A DNA stretch of 64,000 bases. It comes from Tetragonia tetragonoides. Lineage: Eukaryota; Streptophyta; Magnoliopsida; Caryophyllales; Aizoaceae. The stretch covers positions 21,399,001 through 21,463,000 of the forward strand of contig CM076141.1 in the NCBI GenBank assembly GCA_038025085.1, given 5' to 3'. Below, in pieces: positions 1 to 13,091 of this stretch. The translations under genes and the position numbers were made by a program. Position 1 is the stretch's first letter; each line of letters begins with the position of its first letter. The notes beneath the pieces are model-generated. The model had not been told where the DNA came from. It did not search any database and saw nothing but the letters and a program-made list of their open reading frames with translations.

Positions 1-930
1 GTTTATTTTCTTCGCCTTGCATCCATATCATTCATATTGCATGCGTTATCATCGCAAGATGTTGAAAGACATCACCATCCCGTAAACAGGAATTACCCTT
101 TGTAACATTGTCTATGACTTAGGCCGGTGACCCACTAGGTCCGAATTACCTTTGCACATAGTCGTGTTCCACCCCATGGCATTTACATGTTTCCATTCGA
201 GATGTGTAAAACGGTACGTCTAGTTTTAGTATGCATCCCATAGATGACGAAATGCATACGGTCGTGGGTTACCTTATCCAACCATAGATTGTGTCAAAAT
301 ATTGCATTCAATCTCATAGTCCATATCAAGGCGATAATTGATTTACTTGCCATATTGTGATTGATTGTTTCCTTGCTATGTGATTAGTTTCAATAGAATA
401 TTAGGATTAGATCCCCCTTAGGATTTTATTGAGTCCTGGTTAGGGAAAGTTTCCCTTTTGTTTGCTTGTGCGTTTTGTCAAGTTTACGAATAGAGTCTAG
501 GATCTTTTCTTTTTAGGAAGTAGAATCCATGCATGACTCCGATGACGCTAGTGATCGTATTAGGAAGACGTTCCTTTCCATATGAATTAGATTGCGTGCA
601 AATAATATATTCCCGTCAATGATCTTTCACAAAATAAAAAAGAGTTTTACTTTATTCTATAGGCGAGTCAACAATATATTTTCCTTCCTTAGATAAGGAA
701 ATTTTATCCCATATGCAAGTCAAGAGTACATTTTCTTTTAATTCTATAATGTCGAAAAGATCATTGACTAGAATATGCTATTTACATAAAATCGCGTATT
801 TCCTAAAGATCACCATGTTGAGGACTAGTGCTAGATTCTCTTCCCACATTTCTTTTCTAAAATAAAATATTTCTTCTTTGGAGTTTTCCATTTATTTCTT
901 ATTTTCTTAAGCGGGCCTTTTTGTGTCCAG
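1..930 (+). other. 5' leader of element A, ending at a gag splice-acceptor-like site
   Basis: This AT-rich stretch has no sustained reading frame. Phrases such as GTCAAGAGTA and TTATCCCATAT match the repeat unit found in tandem in the leaders of B and C, but here the unit is essentially single. It ends in a pyrimidine-rich run and TGTCCAG at 924-930, directly before the first conserved Gag residues. The same arrangement occurs in B, C and D, so it may be a 3' splice site. Confidence 0.6.
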
Positions 931-2754
931 AATTGGTAAGAGTAAAGATCACGGTCCTAGGAAGTGGGAGAGGGACGAGTCCAACAAGAGATTGATCCGC
1001 AAGTTATCGTTCGAACCTTCACCGCAAGCACAATTTGTGGGCCCCATTTTGCTCGACTACCTTCGCACACCGCCATTGTCACCTCAAGCCTCGCCACCTA
1101 ATTCACCTAAGTCCATTATGTCTGGAGATGCTGAGAGAATCACTGACCAAAAGATGGATGACCTTGTAGCCCAATTGGTTGCCATGAATGCTAGATTCAC
1201 TGATATGGAAGCCCGTGTTGCCAAGTTGGATCCCCCTACTAGGGACGATGATGAGCCCGAACCCAATGAGGATAAGACTGAGCCCTCCACTAAAAAGGTC
1301 CAAGAACTCCAAGCTAAGCTGAATAGACTTGAGTCTGTTCTAGGCAATAGCCGTGTCTTTAATGACATGATCATCAATTCTGAAGGCTATGCTCCCCACA
1401 TCAAGGGAAAATTACCCACTAAGTTTTCCATGCCTGATGTTCCCACGTTCAAAGGAACTGATGATCCACAAGATCACATTAGGGCTTTTACCACTGCATT
1501 GGGCCTTAGAGGCATTGAGCAAGAGTTATATGTTCATCTCTTTCCCCAAACTCTGGACCCTGCTGTCAGGGCCTGGTTCTTCAAATTGCCAACCCAAAAG
1601 TTGCAGAAATGGGAAGACTTATCCACCTTGTTCCTCGAGAGATATGCTCACAATGTCTTGCCTCCCATGACATTGAGAGAATTGGACATCACCAAGCAAG
1701 GTGATAAAGAAGGATTCACTAATTTCGTGAGAAGATAGAGAACTAAGGTTGCCGAAATGATCGATCGCCCATCTGAAAGGGGTCAAATTAGAATGCTAGT
1801 CCAGAACTTGACATCTGAATACCGCGAGCACATGAAGTTTCAACCCATAACCACTTACGACCAACTAACTGAAGTAGGCATGGCCATTGAAGATGACCAA
1901 CTCCAAAGGGGGAAGAACAAGGTCACTTACAATAATAACACAAGTGGTTACAAGGATAAGAAGTACACCAATACCAATCATACCTTCACAAGTAGAGGAA
2001 ATGAAGTGAACGCTCTTTCTAACAGGCGTCCAAGCAGGTTTACTCCCCTCGGGATGCCTTAGGTCAAAGCCCTAGACAAATTAGTCAAAGGAGACTATCT
2101 ACACCCGATTGGGCCTACCCCTTATCCACCTATATATAGAGAAGAGATCGCCATACTGGAACGAGTCCGCATTCTGCAAATACCATAGGGGTCGTGGACA
2201 CGATACCGAAAAGTGCTACACTCTTAAGGAGAAAATTCAAGATCTATTCGACAATGGCACCATACCATTGCCTAAGGACGCACCGCAACCCAGCAACAAT
2301 AATAATCCCCTCGGGAACTCTTTTGCCATTGATACAGAAGAAGGGTTTGATCCATCCTATCTGATCACTCCTGTCGGGCAGGTCATACCACCATACCCAA
2401 GCCCAAGGCCCACGCTAAACATTTGCGGACTTTGGGATAGTGATGAAGAGGATAATGGGCCCTATACTGATCCTGAAGATGTGTTGACTCCTCAAGTCCA
2501 TGACATAGCAAATGGCAAAGCTTGGTAGGGTATCTCCGACGATGAGAAAGAGGAAGATGACAAAGATTTGAATTACCTCACGAGATCAGGACGCTAGTTC
2601 AGCCCAAAAATATCTACATGGATCCGTCTCAAACCCAACCCGTAGAGCCTGTAACAATCCCCAATAGGGATCCAACACAAAGAGAAGTGACTAAGGAAGA
2701 TGATGGAACCAACATCCGTAGACAATTGCAAAGGACAGAATATCCATCTGGCAA
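931..2754 (+). pseudogene. gag: gag of element A, broken
   Basis: Gag would form the particle shell and bind the RNA. The frame opens with RIGK and GPRKWERD, shared with B and C, and has no ATG upstream; the first methionine (codon at 1119) falls where B, C and D also have one. A capsid-like region (MPDVPTFKGTDDPQDHIRAF, ending near NFVRR) is followed by a zinc knuckle of the form C-x2-H-x4-H-x4-C (CKYHRGRGHDTEKC, near 2179-2220). Stops at 1736 (a Trp codon in C) and about 2060, plus a frameshift before 2109, break it. Remains of the gag-PR linker, including LTRSGR, run to 2754. Confidence 0.85.
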
Positions 2755-4142
2755 TTGTTGACAACTTCTATCACTCATAGAAGGGCCATATTAGAAGCTT
2801 TGAATGCAACCACCATTTCTCCAAATGCTAATCCTGAAGATGTGGTTAACCTCTTGATCCAAGGAAAGTCATCCACGCCCGTCACCTTTTCAGACAAGGA
2901 CCTTCCACCCGAAGGTATCCACCATAACAAAACCCTTTATCTGACTGTAATTTGTCAACAAAGACAAGTTCCCATGACTTTAGTCGACAATGGCTCTGCT
3001 GTAAATGTATGCCCTTTGAGGACCGCTGATTACCTCAAAATGGACTACAACAATCTCGCGCACCCCGCACAAGGGTTAAGGGCTTATGATAATTCCAAAA
3101 GAAACGTCTTGGGCACTTTTTCCATGAATATCAATATTGGGCCAATCGAGAAAATGGTCCAGTTTCACGTAAATGGCATCCCAGCCACCTTCAACCTACT
3201 TTTAGGAAAGCCTTGGTTGCATGGGCTAAATATGGTAGCCTCGACCCTTCACCAAAAGGTAAAGCTATCCCTAGTAGGATCCACGCTGGAAGTCTATGCT
3301 GATACCATGGTAGTCCAGCTAGAAAAAGCTCTAGTCCTAAAGATAGAGCATAATGAGCAAGATGAAGAGTTATGGGGCTTCGAAAAGATAGCCTTCATAG
3401 AAACGATAGAGCCCACGCTCAATGTGAATGCTCTACTTAGAAAACAAGGTCACTTTCCAAGCATCACTCCGGGTCCTCACCCCAAGGTAGCCCAGTCCTA
3501 TTGGAGCATCAAGATAAAAAACGATCTATTTGGGCTAGGCTACAAGCCCACGAGGCAAGAGATCCGAGCTTACATATCCAAGGAAATGGCTAGGAAAAGA
3601 GCCCGCGCGGCCAACAAGTCTGTTCCACATAGCATGGATCCTTATCCTCTAACTCTAAATAGGCAATATCTCCATGAGGGCGATCCATATCCCTATTACG
3701 GATTTCCAGAACCATACACGATCAACGGAGTCCTAGTTCCAGGCTTCGAGGCATTTCAAGACTGTTTCACTATGAGTGAAGACGCACCCATACCTCTTAA
3801 CGAGGACCAATCCACTAAAGATTGGGCTTATGACATGGAACCCAACGACTTTGGGCTAATATTTGGCAAAGAACGTTGTCAATACGACGAGGCAACAAAC
3901 AAGCTTCCCCTTACTGTGCTTTTTAATGAATGGTTTGACCAATCCAAGCTGATCGCCCCAATCGGGCCCGACCGCACCACCTGGAAGCACGAGACGAAGT
4001 GGACTCCAGTCGAGGGAGCCAAGTACAAGTTAACGATTCACAATGCTCCTACAGAGAGGCCCAATTCTGATTCTGAGTCTGATTCCGAGTCCGTTATCCT
4101 AGAAATGTCGGTAGTCCACTCCAGTCTATTCCTTTTACTACT
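2755..4142 (+). pseudogene. pol: Aspartic protease and PR-RT linker of element A
   Basis: This is the polyprotein-processing protease. The active-site loop reads LVDNGSAVNVCPL (near 2980-3018), with Asp-Asn-Gly where most retroviral proteases have Asp-Thr/Ser-Gly; C and D read the same. The conserved LLGKPWLHGLN follows. A long linker after the protease contains YPYYGFPEPY and an acidic Ser/Asp run at 4065-4100. The frame is open for 480 codons, then slips near 4140 into the frame of the RT leader. This is the longest intact reading frame of element A. Confidence 0.85.
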
Positions 4143-5839
4143 ATGGTCATTAGTGATGACCTCATTGATGTATTGTCCGTTTCTATTAATATTATGAGTG
4201 TCGATTTTGCTTATTCGGATTGCCTCATTGCTAATAATTCAAAAGATATAACGGAATTGCCAAAAGAAGCTATTAAAGCATTAATCGAACATGAACAAAT
4301 GACTTCAATAGTCGAAGAAACAAAGACAATAAATATTGCAACTAATGATGAGCCTTGCCACGTGCAAATAGGCTTGTCTTTAACCTCTAATGAATGCGAA
4401 AAATTCGTAACACTCCTAAAGAACTATACGGATGTCTTCGCCTGGTCCTACAAGGACATGCCCGGCATAGACCGCAGTATTGCCCAGCACACCATCCCAT
4501 TAAAGCCCGACTGCAAACCAGTCAAACAAAGGCTAAGAAGAATGAAACCAGAATGGGCTCTTAAGATAAAAGAGGAAGTCCAAAAGAAACTTGATGCGGG
4601 CTTCATAAGAGTGGCCAATTAACCTGATTGGGTAGCAAACATCGTCCCAGTCCCAAAAAAGGACGGATTGGTGCGAATGTGTGTGGATTTTAGGGACTTG
4701 AACAAAGCAAGCGCAAAAGACGATTTTTCATTACCCCATATAGATGTTCTGGTACACAATACCGCTGGACATGCCCTCCTATCATTCATGGACGGGTACG
4801 CAGGATACAATCAGGTCCTGATGGCCAAAGAGAATGAAGAAAAAACCACTTTCATCACACAATAGGGCACTTACTGCTATATCGTAATGCCATTTGGGCT
4901 CAAAAATGCAGGGGCCACATATCAAAGAACCGCGACCACTCTGCTCCACGATATGATGCATAAAGAGACTGAAGTTTACGTAGATGACATGATCATAAAG
5001 TCTAAAGAGAGGGAAGGGCATGTACCCTCACTTTAAAAGTTCTTCGATAGACTTAGGAAGTACAATATGAGGCTTAATCCCAAAAAATGCACATTCGGAG
5101 TTACATCCGGTAAACTTTTAGGATTTGTCATAAGCACCAGAGGAATAGAGATTGATCCATCCAAGATCAAGGCCATAATAGACATGCCCCCACCAAAAAC
5201 GGAAAAAGAAATCAAAGGCTTCTTGGGGAGGATCCAATACATTAGCAGGTTCATTTCCAAGTTAACTATCACCTGTGAGCCTATATTCAAGAAACTCAAA
5301 AAAGACGTAAAAATGGAATGGGACGAACAATGCCAAAAATCCTTTGACAAAATTAAGGCCTATCTGTCCGAACCATCGGTGCTAGTACCGCCCACTCCAG
5401 GCATGCCTCTAATTCTCTAGCTTACAGTCACAGAAATATCGATGGGGGCCATGCTAGCCCAGGAAATAAACAAGGAAGAGAAGGCCATCTACTATGTGAG
5501 CAAGAAGTTCCTTGAATACGAAACCTGATACTCGTCTCTAGAAAAAACATGTCTAGCTTTGGTCGCGACGACTAAGAAACTACGGCGTTACATGCTCCAG
5601 CATACGATTCACATAAGATCAAGAGAAAATCCTCTAAAATACATATTTGAAAAGCGCATACTGAATGGTAGAATAGCCAGATGGACCGTCCTCCTATCAG
5701 ATTTCGATCTCAAGTTTGAACACCAAAAGGCTATCAAGGGACATGCTATCTCGGACTACTTAGCCGACCAAGCTATACACGAGCCCAATCACAAAGAAGA
5801 GTACCACTTTCCAGACGAAGGGGTCATGACCTTAGATAC
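4143..5839 (+). pseudogene. pol: Reverse transcriptase and RNase H of element A
   Basis: RT motifs appear in order: MCVDFRDLNKAS, FMDGYAGYNQ (first catalytic Asp), VMPFGLKNAGATYQR, and YVDDMI at 4977-4994 (the catalytic Asp pair). LGFVISTRGIEIDPSK and the connection follow, then the Gypsy RNase H with YYVSKKFLEYE and HTIHIRSRENPLKYIF. In-frame stops lie at 4620, 4863, about 5034, 5418 and 5527, mostly single-base changes from sense codons kept in B or C. The catalytic residues survive, but no full-length enzyme can be made. Confidence 0.88.
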
Positions 5840-6230
5840 CGAGACTTGGCAACTTTATTTTGATGGAGCATCTAACCAAAAAGGTTTTGGAGTAGGAGTA
5901 CTAATAGTATCCCCCGATGGTGCACATACACCTATTTCAGTCAAGTTAGACCACGAAGTCACCAACAATGGTGCAGAGTACGAAGCTTGCATAATAGGAA
6001 TGCAATCCGCCATAAGCCTTGGCATTAAGACGCTTCGAGTCTATGGGGACTCATCGCTCATAATCAACCAAATTTCCAAAGTATGGAAAGTCAAAAGTGA
6101 ATCCTTGGCACTCTACCAGGAATATTTAGACAAAATCATAGTGTATTTCAACCAAATAAACTTTACGTACCTTCCACGAGAAGATAATCAATTTGCAGAT
6201 GCCTTGGGCAAATTAGCGAGCATGATCAAT
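5840..6230 (+). CDS. pol: Second (archaeal-type) RNase H domain of element A
   Basis: Tat-lineage elements carry an extra RNase H between the Gypsy RNase H and integrase. Here it starts with TWQLYFDGASNQKG (first catalytic Asp, codon 5862) and continues with NNGAEYEACI (catalytic Glu), VYGDSSLIINQ (Asp) and REDNQFADALGKLASM (Asp). All four acidic positions are present and the frame is open from 5559 to 6599. It is the best-preserved catalytic domain in this copy. Confidence 0.85.
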
Positions 6231-7572
6231 ATACCCGAAACCATTCGAATGATGCCCATTTGCATACAAAGAAGGTCCGAGCCTTCATATTGCAATGCTC
6301 TGGAGGTATTCCATGGCGAAGAAGATGAGTGGCACACCGATATAAAGAATCTGCTCGTTTACCAGCTTTACCCTTCCGAATCTAGCCCTATAGCCCAAAA
6401 AGTGCTTAGAAGGCTCGCAGCCCAATTCATAGAGGTACAGGGTCAAATATACAAGAAAACCCCAAACGGGATTAATCTCTTGTGTTTAGGCACCGAGACG
6501 GCCCATAAGGTCTTAAGAGATGTACACACAGGAGTCTGCGGACCGCACATGAATAGTATGATGCTATCTAGGAAGATAATAAGGCTTGGTTATTATTAGA
6601 CGACAATGGAAAAAGACTGTGGTGAATTCGTCAAAAGATGCACACAGTGTCAGACACACGCAAATCTACAACACATGCCACCAAGCCCATTGTATACATT
6701 CACCTCACCTTGGCCTTTCTCCGCTTGGGGAATAGATTCATTGGCAAGATAACCCCAACGGGAAAAGGGGGCCATGATTATATTCTGGTTGCGATTGATT
6801 ACTTCACTAAATGGGTTAAAGCGTAGTCATATGCAAAGCTCAAAGCAAAACATGTGGTCAAATTCATCAAGAATAACATAATAGCTAGATACGGGGTTCC
6901 CAAAGAAATCATTAGTGATAATGGGTCACACTTCATGAAAGAAGTAATTGAGCTCCTAGCCTAGTTCAAGATCCAGCATCGAAAGTCGTCTCCCTACAGA
7001 CCGCAAACAAACGGTGCAGTAGAAGCAGCTAACAAAGATATCAAGAAAATCATCGAAAGAATGTCCGAAAATTATCATGATTGGCCTGACAAGTTGCCAT
7101 TCGCACTTTTTGTTACAGGACGTCTATTCGCGCATAGACGGGAGCAACACCATATTCCCTACTCTACGGAATGGAAGTCGTATTGCCAATTGAGTTAGAG
7201 GTCCCATCCCTACGGATCGTCTTGGAAAATCAAATTCCAGAAGTGGACTGGGTCCAAGCCCGCTACGACCAATTAGTCATACTAGACGAAAAAAGGTTGC
7301 AAGCTTTGCACAATTTGAGAATCTATCAAAAGAGACTAACAAAGCATTTCAACCAAAGGCTCAAAATGAGAGAACTCAAAGTTGGAGACCTAGTGCTTAA
7401 GGATGTAAGGGCCAATGTCACTGACCCAAGAGGCAAGTTTAGACCCAACTGGTCAGGTCCGTTTCTCATTACCAAGATCCTAACAGGTGGAGCTGCAAGG
7501 TTGACAGATTTGGACTGAATCGAGTTTAGTCAATGGATAAACATGGATCAACTGAAAAGGTTCTATGTTTAG
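6231..7572 (+). pseudogene. pol: Integrase of element A
   Basis: The His-Cys zinc domain is readable (VHTGVCGPH near 6525, then CTQC). The core has PWPFSAWGID (first Asp), ISDNGSHF (second Asp) and NGAVEAANK (Glu). The C-terminal region has DPRGKFRPNWSGPF and ends in INMDQLKRFYV with a stop at 7570-7572. Stops at about 6597, 6825 and 6963 and a frameshift near 7110 destroy it. The last few codons match B, C and D almost exactly. Confidence 0.87.
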
Positions 7573-7701
7573 GCAAGACACCCAATATAGCACTTTCGAG
7601 AGGCCTACATAAGGCTACATAATCCCCAAAAAAAAAAGGAAAAAAAAATCAACAAACGAAAAAAAAAAACGGGATTTAATGTTAAAAAATGCAAGGATAA
7701 G

Positions 7702-7767
7702 AACTACGAGCGTCATGATTCCCCTAAAAGGATACGTAGGACAACCCAATTGAAGTTGGGCCCGGCC
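7702..7767 (+). other. Conserved hairpin motif at the convergent 3' ends of pol and aORF1 (A)
   Basis: Just after the integrase stop lies a block of the form GAACTACG, TGATTCC, GGATACGTAGG, AACCC, GGGCCCGGCC. The same block follows pol in B, C and D although flanking DNA is not conserved. A perfect stem can form here: CCCAA, a 6-nt loop, TTGGG. The other copies have different stem bases that still pair. The function is unknown; an RNA structure, 3'-end signal or protein site are all possible. Confidence 0.6.
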
Positions 7768-8007
7768 TCTTCATCATTTTCGCGTTCAAAAGTTGTTAAT
7801 AATAAATAAAAATCAAGTTGCAATATTAAAACAAAATAAGCATGTCTCCATAAATGATAATAAAAGTCCATTACAAAGGCTTGTCAATTCCAAATATTAA
7901 GGCAAAAATAAAATCTATGTCTAAAACGGGGGCACACCACCTTTACTAAATTTAAAGCAAGGCAATCCTAAGCTAGACATGCTCAAACAGGGTATTTCCT
8001 TAATAAA

Positions 8008-9594
8008 CTACTCCGTAGTTTCGGTAGTAGGGCCCGCATCCTCCATAGGTTCATCCGCTTTTGGGCCTTCCACGTCGCGCTCCTTGGGAGCCCATCTCTC
8101 GCGAACTAAGGGCTCTTCTTCCACAACCTCCATTAGAGGTGTGCTTGAGCAGGCTTCATGATCATTGGCCCGAATTTGGGGCTCCACTTGTGGCTTGGTA
8201 GTAATCTTTTCCAAAGCTTTTTTGGCCTTTGGGTTGAGGATGCCTCTCACATGCTTAATTCCCTTTTTCTTACCCTTCCCCTTAGATTCATTAGGGTTTG
8301 AGAGTCTTAATCTAGCTTTGACCGATTGGGCCTTAAGATCGTCTTGCTCAGATTTTCTACATGCACGACGACCCTCCGCGGTCTTGCAATCGATTCAAGC
8401 CTCATAAGCCGAAGACGTCGCCGTAGGGGCGTTGATATGAGGAATAATCCACTTGGGACGACGATCCCATGCGCACTCCCATGATCTCACCATGCTAATT
8501 GTCAAGGCTCGCATAGTAGGAGCCACACTGTCCTTTTGTGGGATAATTTGGCGTTTCCCATATTGTTGCATGATACGGCTAGGAAATATTTAAGTGGAAT
8601 TATGTAGGCCAAGGACTTGGTAATATTCCGTTTCTTTGCTACATCCGATTGTGGATTTTAGACCCCACCACTTGACGGTCCTTCGTAGCAAAGGACATGC
8701 CTTGAGGTACCCGCGGGAAATTGCTTGACCCCACCACTCATCAATGGTGGATTCATAGTAAAGCCTCCGGCAGGCGGGAAATTGCTTTAGTTGATATTTG
8801 AGCGCATTAGCGGGCCTCTCAATGAAGCACATATGCTCAATGAGCCATATCTACAAAAAAAAAAGAAGCACAAAATCCTATGAAGTTAGATATCCATTAA
8901 AGATTCAAACTTTATTAATCAAAATTGTTAAAAGTAAATCATTCAAGAACTCACTTGAAGAAGAAGAAGAGGGCTTCCCATCCATCCACCAAGCGATGAC
9001 TCTTGTTTCTTATGGTCCAAGCAAATTAAGCTTTCACCAAGAACAAGAGACATAGGGGTAAAATCGTTTTGGATTTGTTCAACAATCCTAAGCATACAAA
9101 TTTTACCATAATTACCTCCACCAACAAAGAGGTACCTATGCAAGAGACATAAGATTAAAGCACGTCTATAATACGTCTCACTCATCACGTCATGGTTATC
9201 CCTTACCTTGGGGAAAAAGATATCAATCACACCATTGAGGTCCAACTCACCACTCCTAGCAAATGGAGGAGGCTTGTGTTGGTGATAGGCCAAGATACCT
9301 TGTATAGTAGCCTTCAAGGTTTGCCCCGAGCCATGGAGTAGCGGGAGCTTGATCATGAGGGAACCCAAGGATGGAGGCGAATTCTTCGGGAAGTGGGCAT
9401 AATTCATTGTACCCAAATCGAAAGACATAAAGCTGGTCATCCCAAAACTCAACGGCAGCCTCAAGGAGGTTCGAGACGATTTGAACTTGCTTCAGGTGGA
9501 AGAGAGCATTCAAGTGGAAAGGCACAAGTCTCATCCTCTCTTCGGGGATCATAGATTGTAACCACTTGTCAAATTTAACATCAAAGCTTGCCAT
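8008..9594 (-). pseudogene. aORF1 of element A: antisense PMD-like gene, two exons
   Basis: Exon 1 (9594-8955) starts MASFDVKFDKWL. Its core is EFWDDQLYVFRFG, CPLPEEFASILGFP, then CLLHRYLFVGG and SPLLLLQ. The intron (8954-8851, 104 bp) has a GTGAGT donor and a TTTGTAG acceptor. Exon 2 resumes at IWLIEHMCF, holds EWWGQ and a basic KGKGKKKG stretch, and ends with RERWAPKERD and an acidic tail. A frameshift near 9260-9300 and stops (about 8590 and 8390) break it. The core pattern resembles plant mobile domain or DUF7745-type proteins. That assignment is from memory and needs a profile search. Confidence 0.72.
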
Positions 9595-9692
9595 GGCTGA
9601 AATCTAAACTAATTAGGGGGTTTCTCTCTCTAAAAGCTCTCTATTGTTAGAAGATTATGAAGGTGATGTCCCAAAACCGGACAAACCCAAGG

Positions 9693-9890
9693 CTTATATA
9701 GGGCTCGCACGGAAAAGACAAAAAAATAAGGCAACCCGTCAAAAAGGAGCTTCAGCGGCCCCTGGGACAGCCGCTGAAGACCCAATGGCCCCGATAGTGC
9801 AGCCCAGGCCCAGCGGCATGCCGCTGAGCCCCAACGGCCAGCCGCTGGAGCCTGGTGGCCCCTGTTTTGCCCCCGCTCCTCCGCGTTTGC
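9693..9890 (-). promoter_or_regulatory. Putative antisense promoter of aORF1 (A): TATA box and GC palindromes
   Basis: On the minus strand CTATATAAG (9701-9693) lies about 100 bp before the aORF1 ATG (9594). Upstream, 9750-9890 is a cluster of CAGCGGC and GCCGCTG half-sites, for example CAGCGGCATGCCGCTG. The same half-sites crowd the region before aORF2 of this element (14742-14885). Confidence 0.6.
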
Positions 9891-10565
9891 CGCTAGATTC
9901 CTCCCTTTGGCCACCGAATCCTTTCTCGAGACAAGTCCCCTTTTTCTCCGATTTTGGACACTTTCCTTAACCGTTTTGGACTCAAATTTTGGCTTTCTTT
10001 CCTATTTTCACCATTATTTCTATTTTGTATTATTTCCTTATTATTAATGGATCTCCACAATTTCTTTATTTCTTTTTGGATGATTATCATCTTTTCTTTT
10101 CTTTTCTTTTCTTATTAATCCCTTTTTACTTATTATTTCCATTTCATTTTTGCACCCTTTTTCCTTTTTTTATTTTTTTAGGGGGATAGGGTACATCCAA
10201 TTTTAACTTTTTGGCTGTACCATTTTTGCTAAATGGCTATTACTTGCACTTTTGCTTGAGTACCTATGCATTTGCATTAGCCTAATTATCTGCAGGGACC
10301 CATAAATAAAAAGGCAATAGCAATATTTACAAGCAAAGTCCGAATGTTTGTTCAATACAAATGTTCAACATGTATTTCACACAAATACATTATCATAAAA
10401 ATTATCACCCGCCTCAACATCCGTACGGGGAACCTCAAAGCGGTCCTCCGACCTCCACGGCTCATCTCCAAAGACCGACACCACAAACTGGCTAGGGCCA
10501 AAGGAAGAATGTCGGGCAGGATCCCGGTATGAACTCCCTTCCCCAGCATAACTCGAATCATACCC
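9891..10565. other. T-rich spacer between aORF1 promoter and aORF2 3' end (A)
   Basis: From about 9990 to 10190 the plus strand is very rich in T with short C interruptions. I see no coding signal and no structure beyond the base bias. From 10340 to 10565 lie degenerate codons that look like the decayed tail of aORF2, for example YDSSYAGEGSSYRDP on the minus strand. Confidence 0.45.
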
Positions 10566-13091
10566 TCACGAAGAACGAGGAGGCATGGCAGGCATCATAG
10601 GAGAAGGAACTGAAAGCTGGTAATAAAGACCGCCATATGAAGGATACCCCGCATACCCGGGATAAGAAGGATACATCGGCATAGGCATAGAAGCAGGCTC
10701 CGCATACGGAGCCATCCTACTCCCACCAGGACGGTCGGTCCGATGTACAGGCACCCTCTCTCCTAGGACTCTCCCTCCGAGGGCTCCTCTCGCGTGAAGG
10801 ACTACGCTCAGGGGAGCTCACACCCTCATCATCCGACAACACTACCTGTCGTGACCAATGAGGAAGACGCCGGCGGTACTCAACCTGTAACCCACAAAAT
10901 ATAAAATACATTTCTCAAAGCATGCAACTGTGAAAATGCAAAACAAAAGTTTACCTTGTCCGCTCTTGAGGAAGTACCCTTCGAAAGAGCTCGGGATATC
11001 CAAGACTTTTTGGCATGCATCATCTTGAAGATCTTCCCAGTCTGCTCGCGATCAAGCTACACAAAGAAAAGATTAGTACAAGCATATATTGGTAAAATAT
11101 AGCACATTTCGATAAACTACGAATTTACCCCTGGATGCCCAATGGGAAAAGGAAGGCCCTGGATGTCCTCATCAAGGTCCTCCGTCATAGGGATTTCTCC
11201 CCAGCACTCTTTGTCGCCGTAATTCTGGCCTTGGACCTGCATGTCCGGGAGATCCAGCACGGTGTCATCAACCCGAGGCTCCTACAAAGCAAAGTAAGTT
11301 AGCACTCAACAAGGCAAGAAAGGCATGGAATATTAAGCATAATTTTTTTACCTTCAAACCCACGAATGAAGTCATGAGGCGATCACGCCGGAACTGCTCG
11401 TAATGCCTCGCAAGGTCCTCCGCTGGCTCCCTCAAATACCGCATAGCATCCGAGCCTACCATGGCCTCCGCAACCTGCTCGCGCGACAAGCACCTCACCG
11501 AAAACATGGTCGAGGGAGGATCCAAAGGAATTCTCGGACCCCCCAAGTCGGGATAAACCTGACGGAAGACCCGCTCTCCCAGATACTACTCAAAAGAGAA
11601 CATGCCCACAATCAGGATCCTCTGACGGTCCACCGCCCTAGATGCTAGGATGGCCTCCGGAGTCGACCCATGATACTTCGCCCATGGGAAGTAGTGAATC
11701 TACGCAAACATGCAACATAAGATATTTCCCCACCAAGAAATACAATCCATGCAACAAAGAATAAATATTACGTTACCTTGTGCCAGTCTAAGCGCAAGAG
11801 GGCCTCCCTGTACTGCTGGAGAGTCTGCAGAGGCGCAGGACCCCTATGACGCCACGCCCTACAAACCGGGAAGTCTAATTCCCATCTCGTAGGCGCCATG
11901 TCCGGGAAATGCTCAAAAAACCAAGGCTACATCAAGACATGAAATTAAGCACCGCACACTTAAAAGCGAATGCAAAGAGAAAACGCACCTGCAACACCTT
12001 CCAAAAGCGGCATAAGCTCACGGGAGGAAGAGTCGACTGCCTGTACTCCTCGTCATTCACACGGCAAGCAAACCGCATGCATCTTAAGAGGTTGGCTTAG
12101 CCTGGCAACCCCCAGTTGTACTCTCTCACTCTCTCCCAATTCAGCAGGCTCGGGAGGTAAATGGCACGAATGCGTTCCCCCTTGTCACTAAAGATAGTGG
12201 TGGCAAGGAGGTAGGCGATAAACATCCTCGCCTTTTGCTCCACCGAGGTATTCCTCTTATACCTGGGGTCCTTCAAAGCAGTAAAAAGCTCGCTATAGCG
12301 ACGGTAATGGTGACCCCAAGTGTTCCCCCAAGGACCAAAGAGCTCCACCATCTCCGCCTTACGTTTCCAAATGGAAACGTCGTAGACAATGGGCGTACCC
12401 ATGCAAGGTACCCCGGTCAACATAGCAAACTCCGAAGTACTGATCATCATCTCCCCATTAGGGAAATGGAACGTATTGGTAGTATCCCAAAAATGCTCCA
12501 AGGATAAACGGACAGTACACCTCGTGACTCGCTCCACCGAGTCTGCCGCTTTCAAAAGGGGCCCGAACCCCGCACTCAAGATTGCATCTTGCACCTCTTT
12601 GGGAAAGATTTTATAAAGCTTAATCGAACAACCATAGTTGCCATGGGCCTTCAAATTCCCATAGGGTTCCTATGATCAAATTTGCAACCTCTTTGGTTCA
12701 CATTTCAATCAAATGTTCGATCCTATGCATGCTTCTAAGTTCGTTCAAGCCGCGCAAGATCACATGCGCTACAAACTTGGCAATTGTATACAATTGTACA
12801 CTAATTCTACTCAAGACAAAGCATATGAACTCAAATTCAATGCATAAAAACTATGAATTCAAAGGCTTGAAGACTTACCACAATCTTGGAGCCCCGAGAG
12901 CTCAAATGAGTTGCCGGTCGGAGAAGCAACTCCGATCGATCCCAAACAAAATCGAGCATCCTATCTGACCGGGTGTATCGATCTTGAGGAAAAGCCACAT
13001 TAGGCTTCCTCTTTGAAGGCTTCACGTGAGATGAAAAAGCCTTGGTGAAGATGCCGATTTCCACGACCTCCTCCCGTACCTCGGTCCTCCT

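Noticed and set aside
9630..9914. 94-codon minus-strand frame upstream of aORF1
   Set aside because: It overlaps the TATA box and GC palindromes and has no counterpart in B or D.
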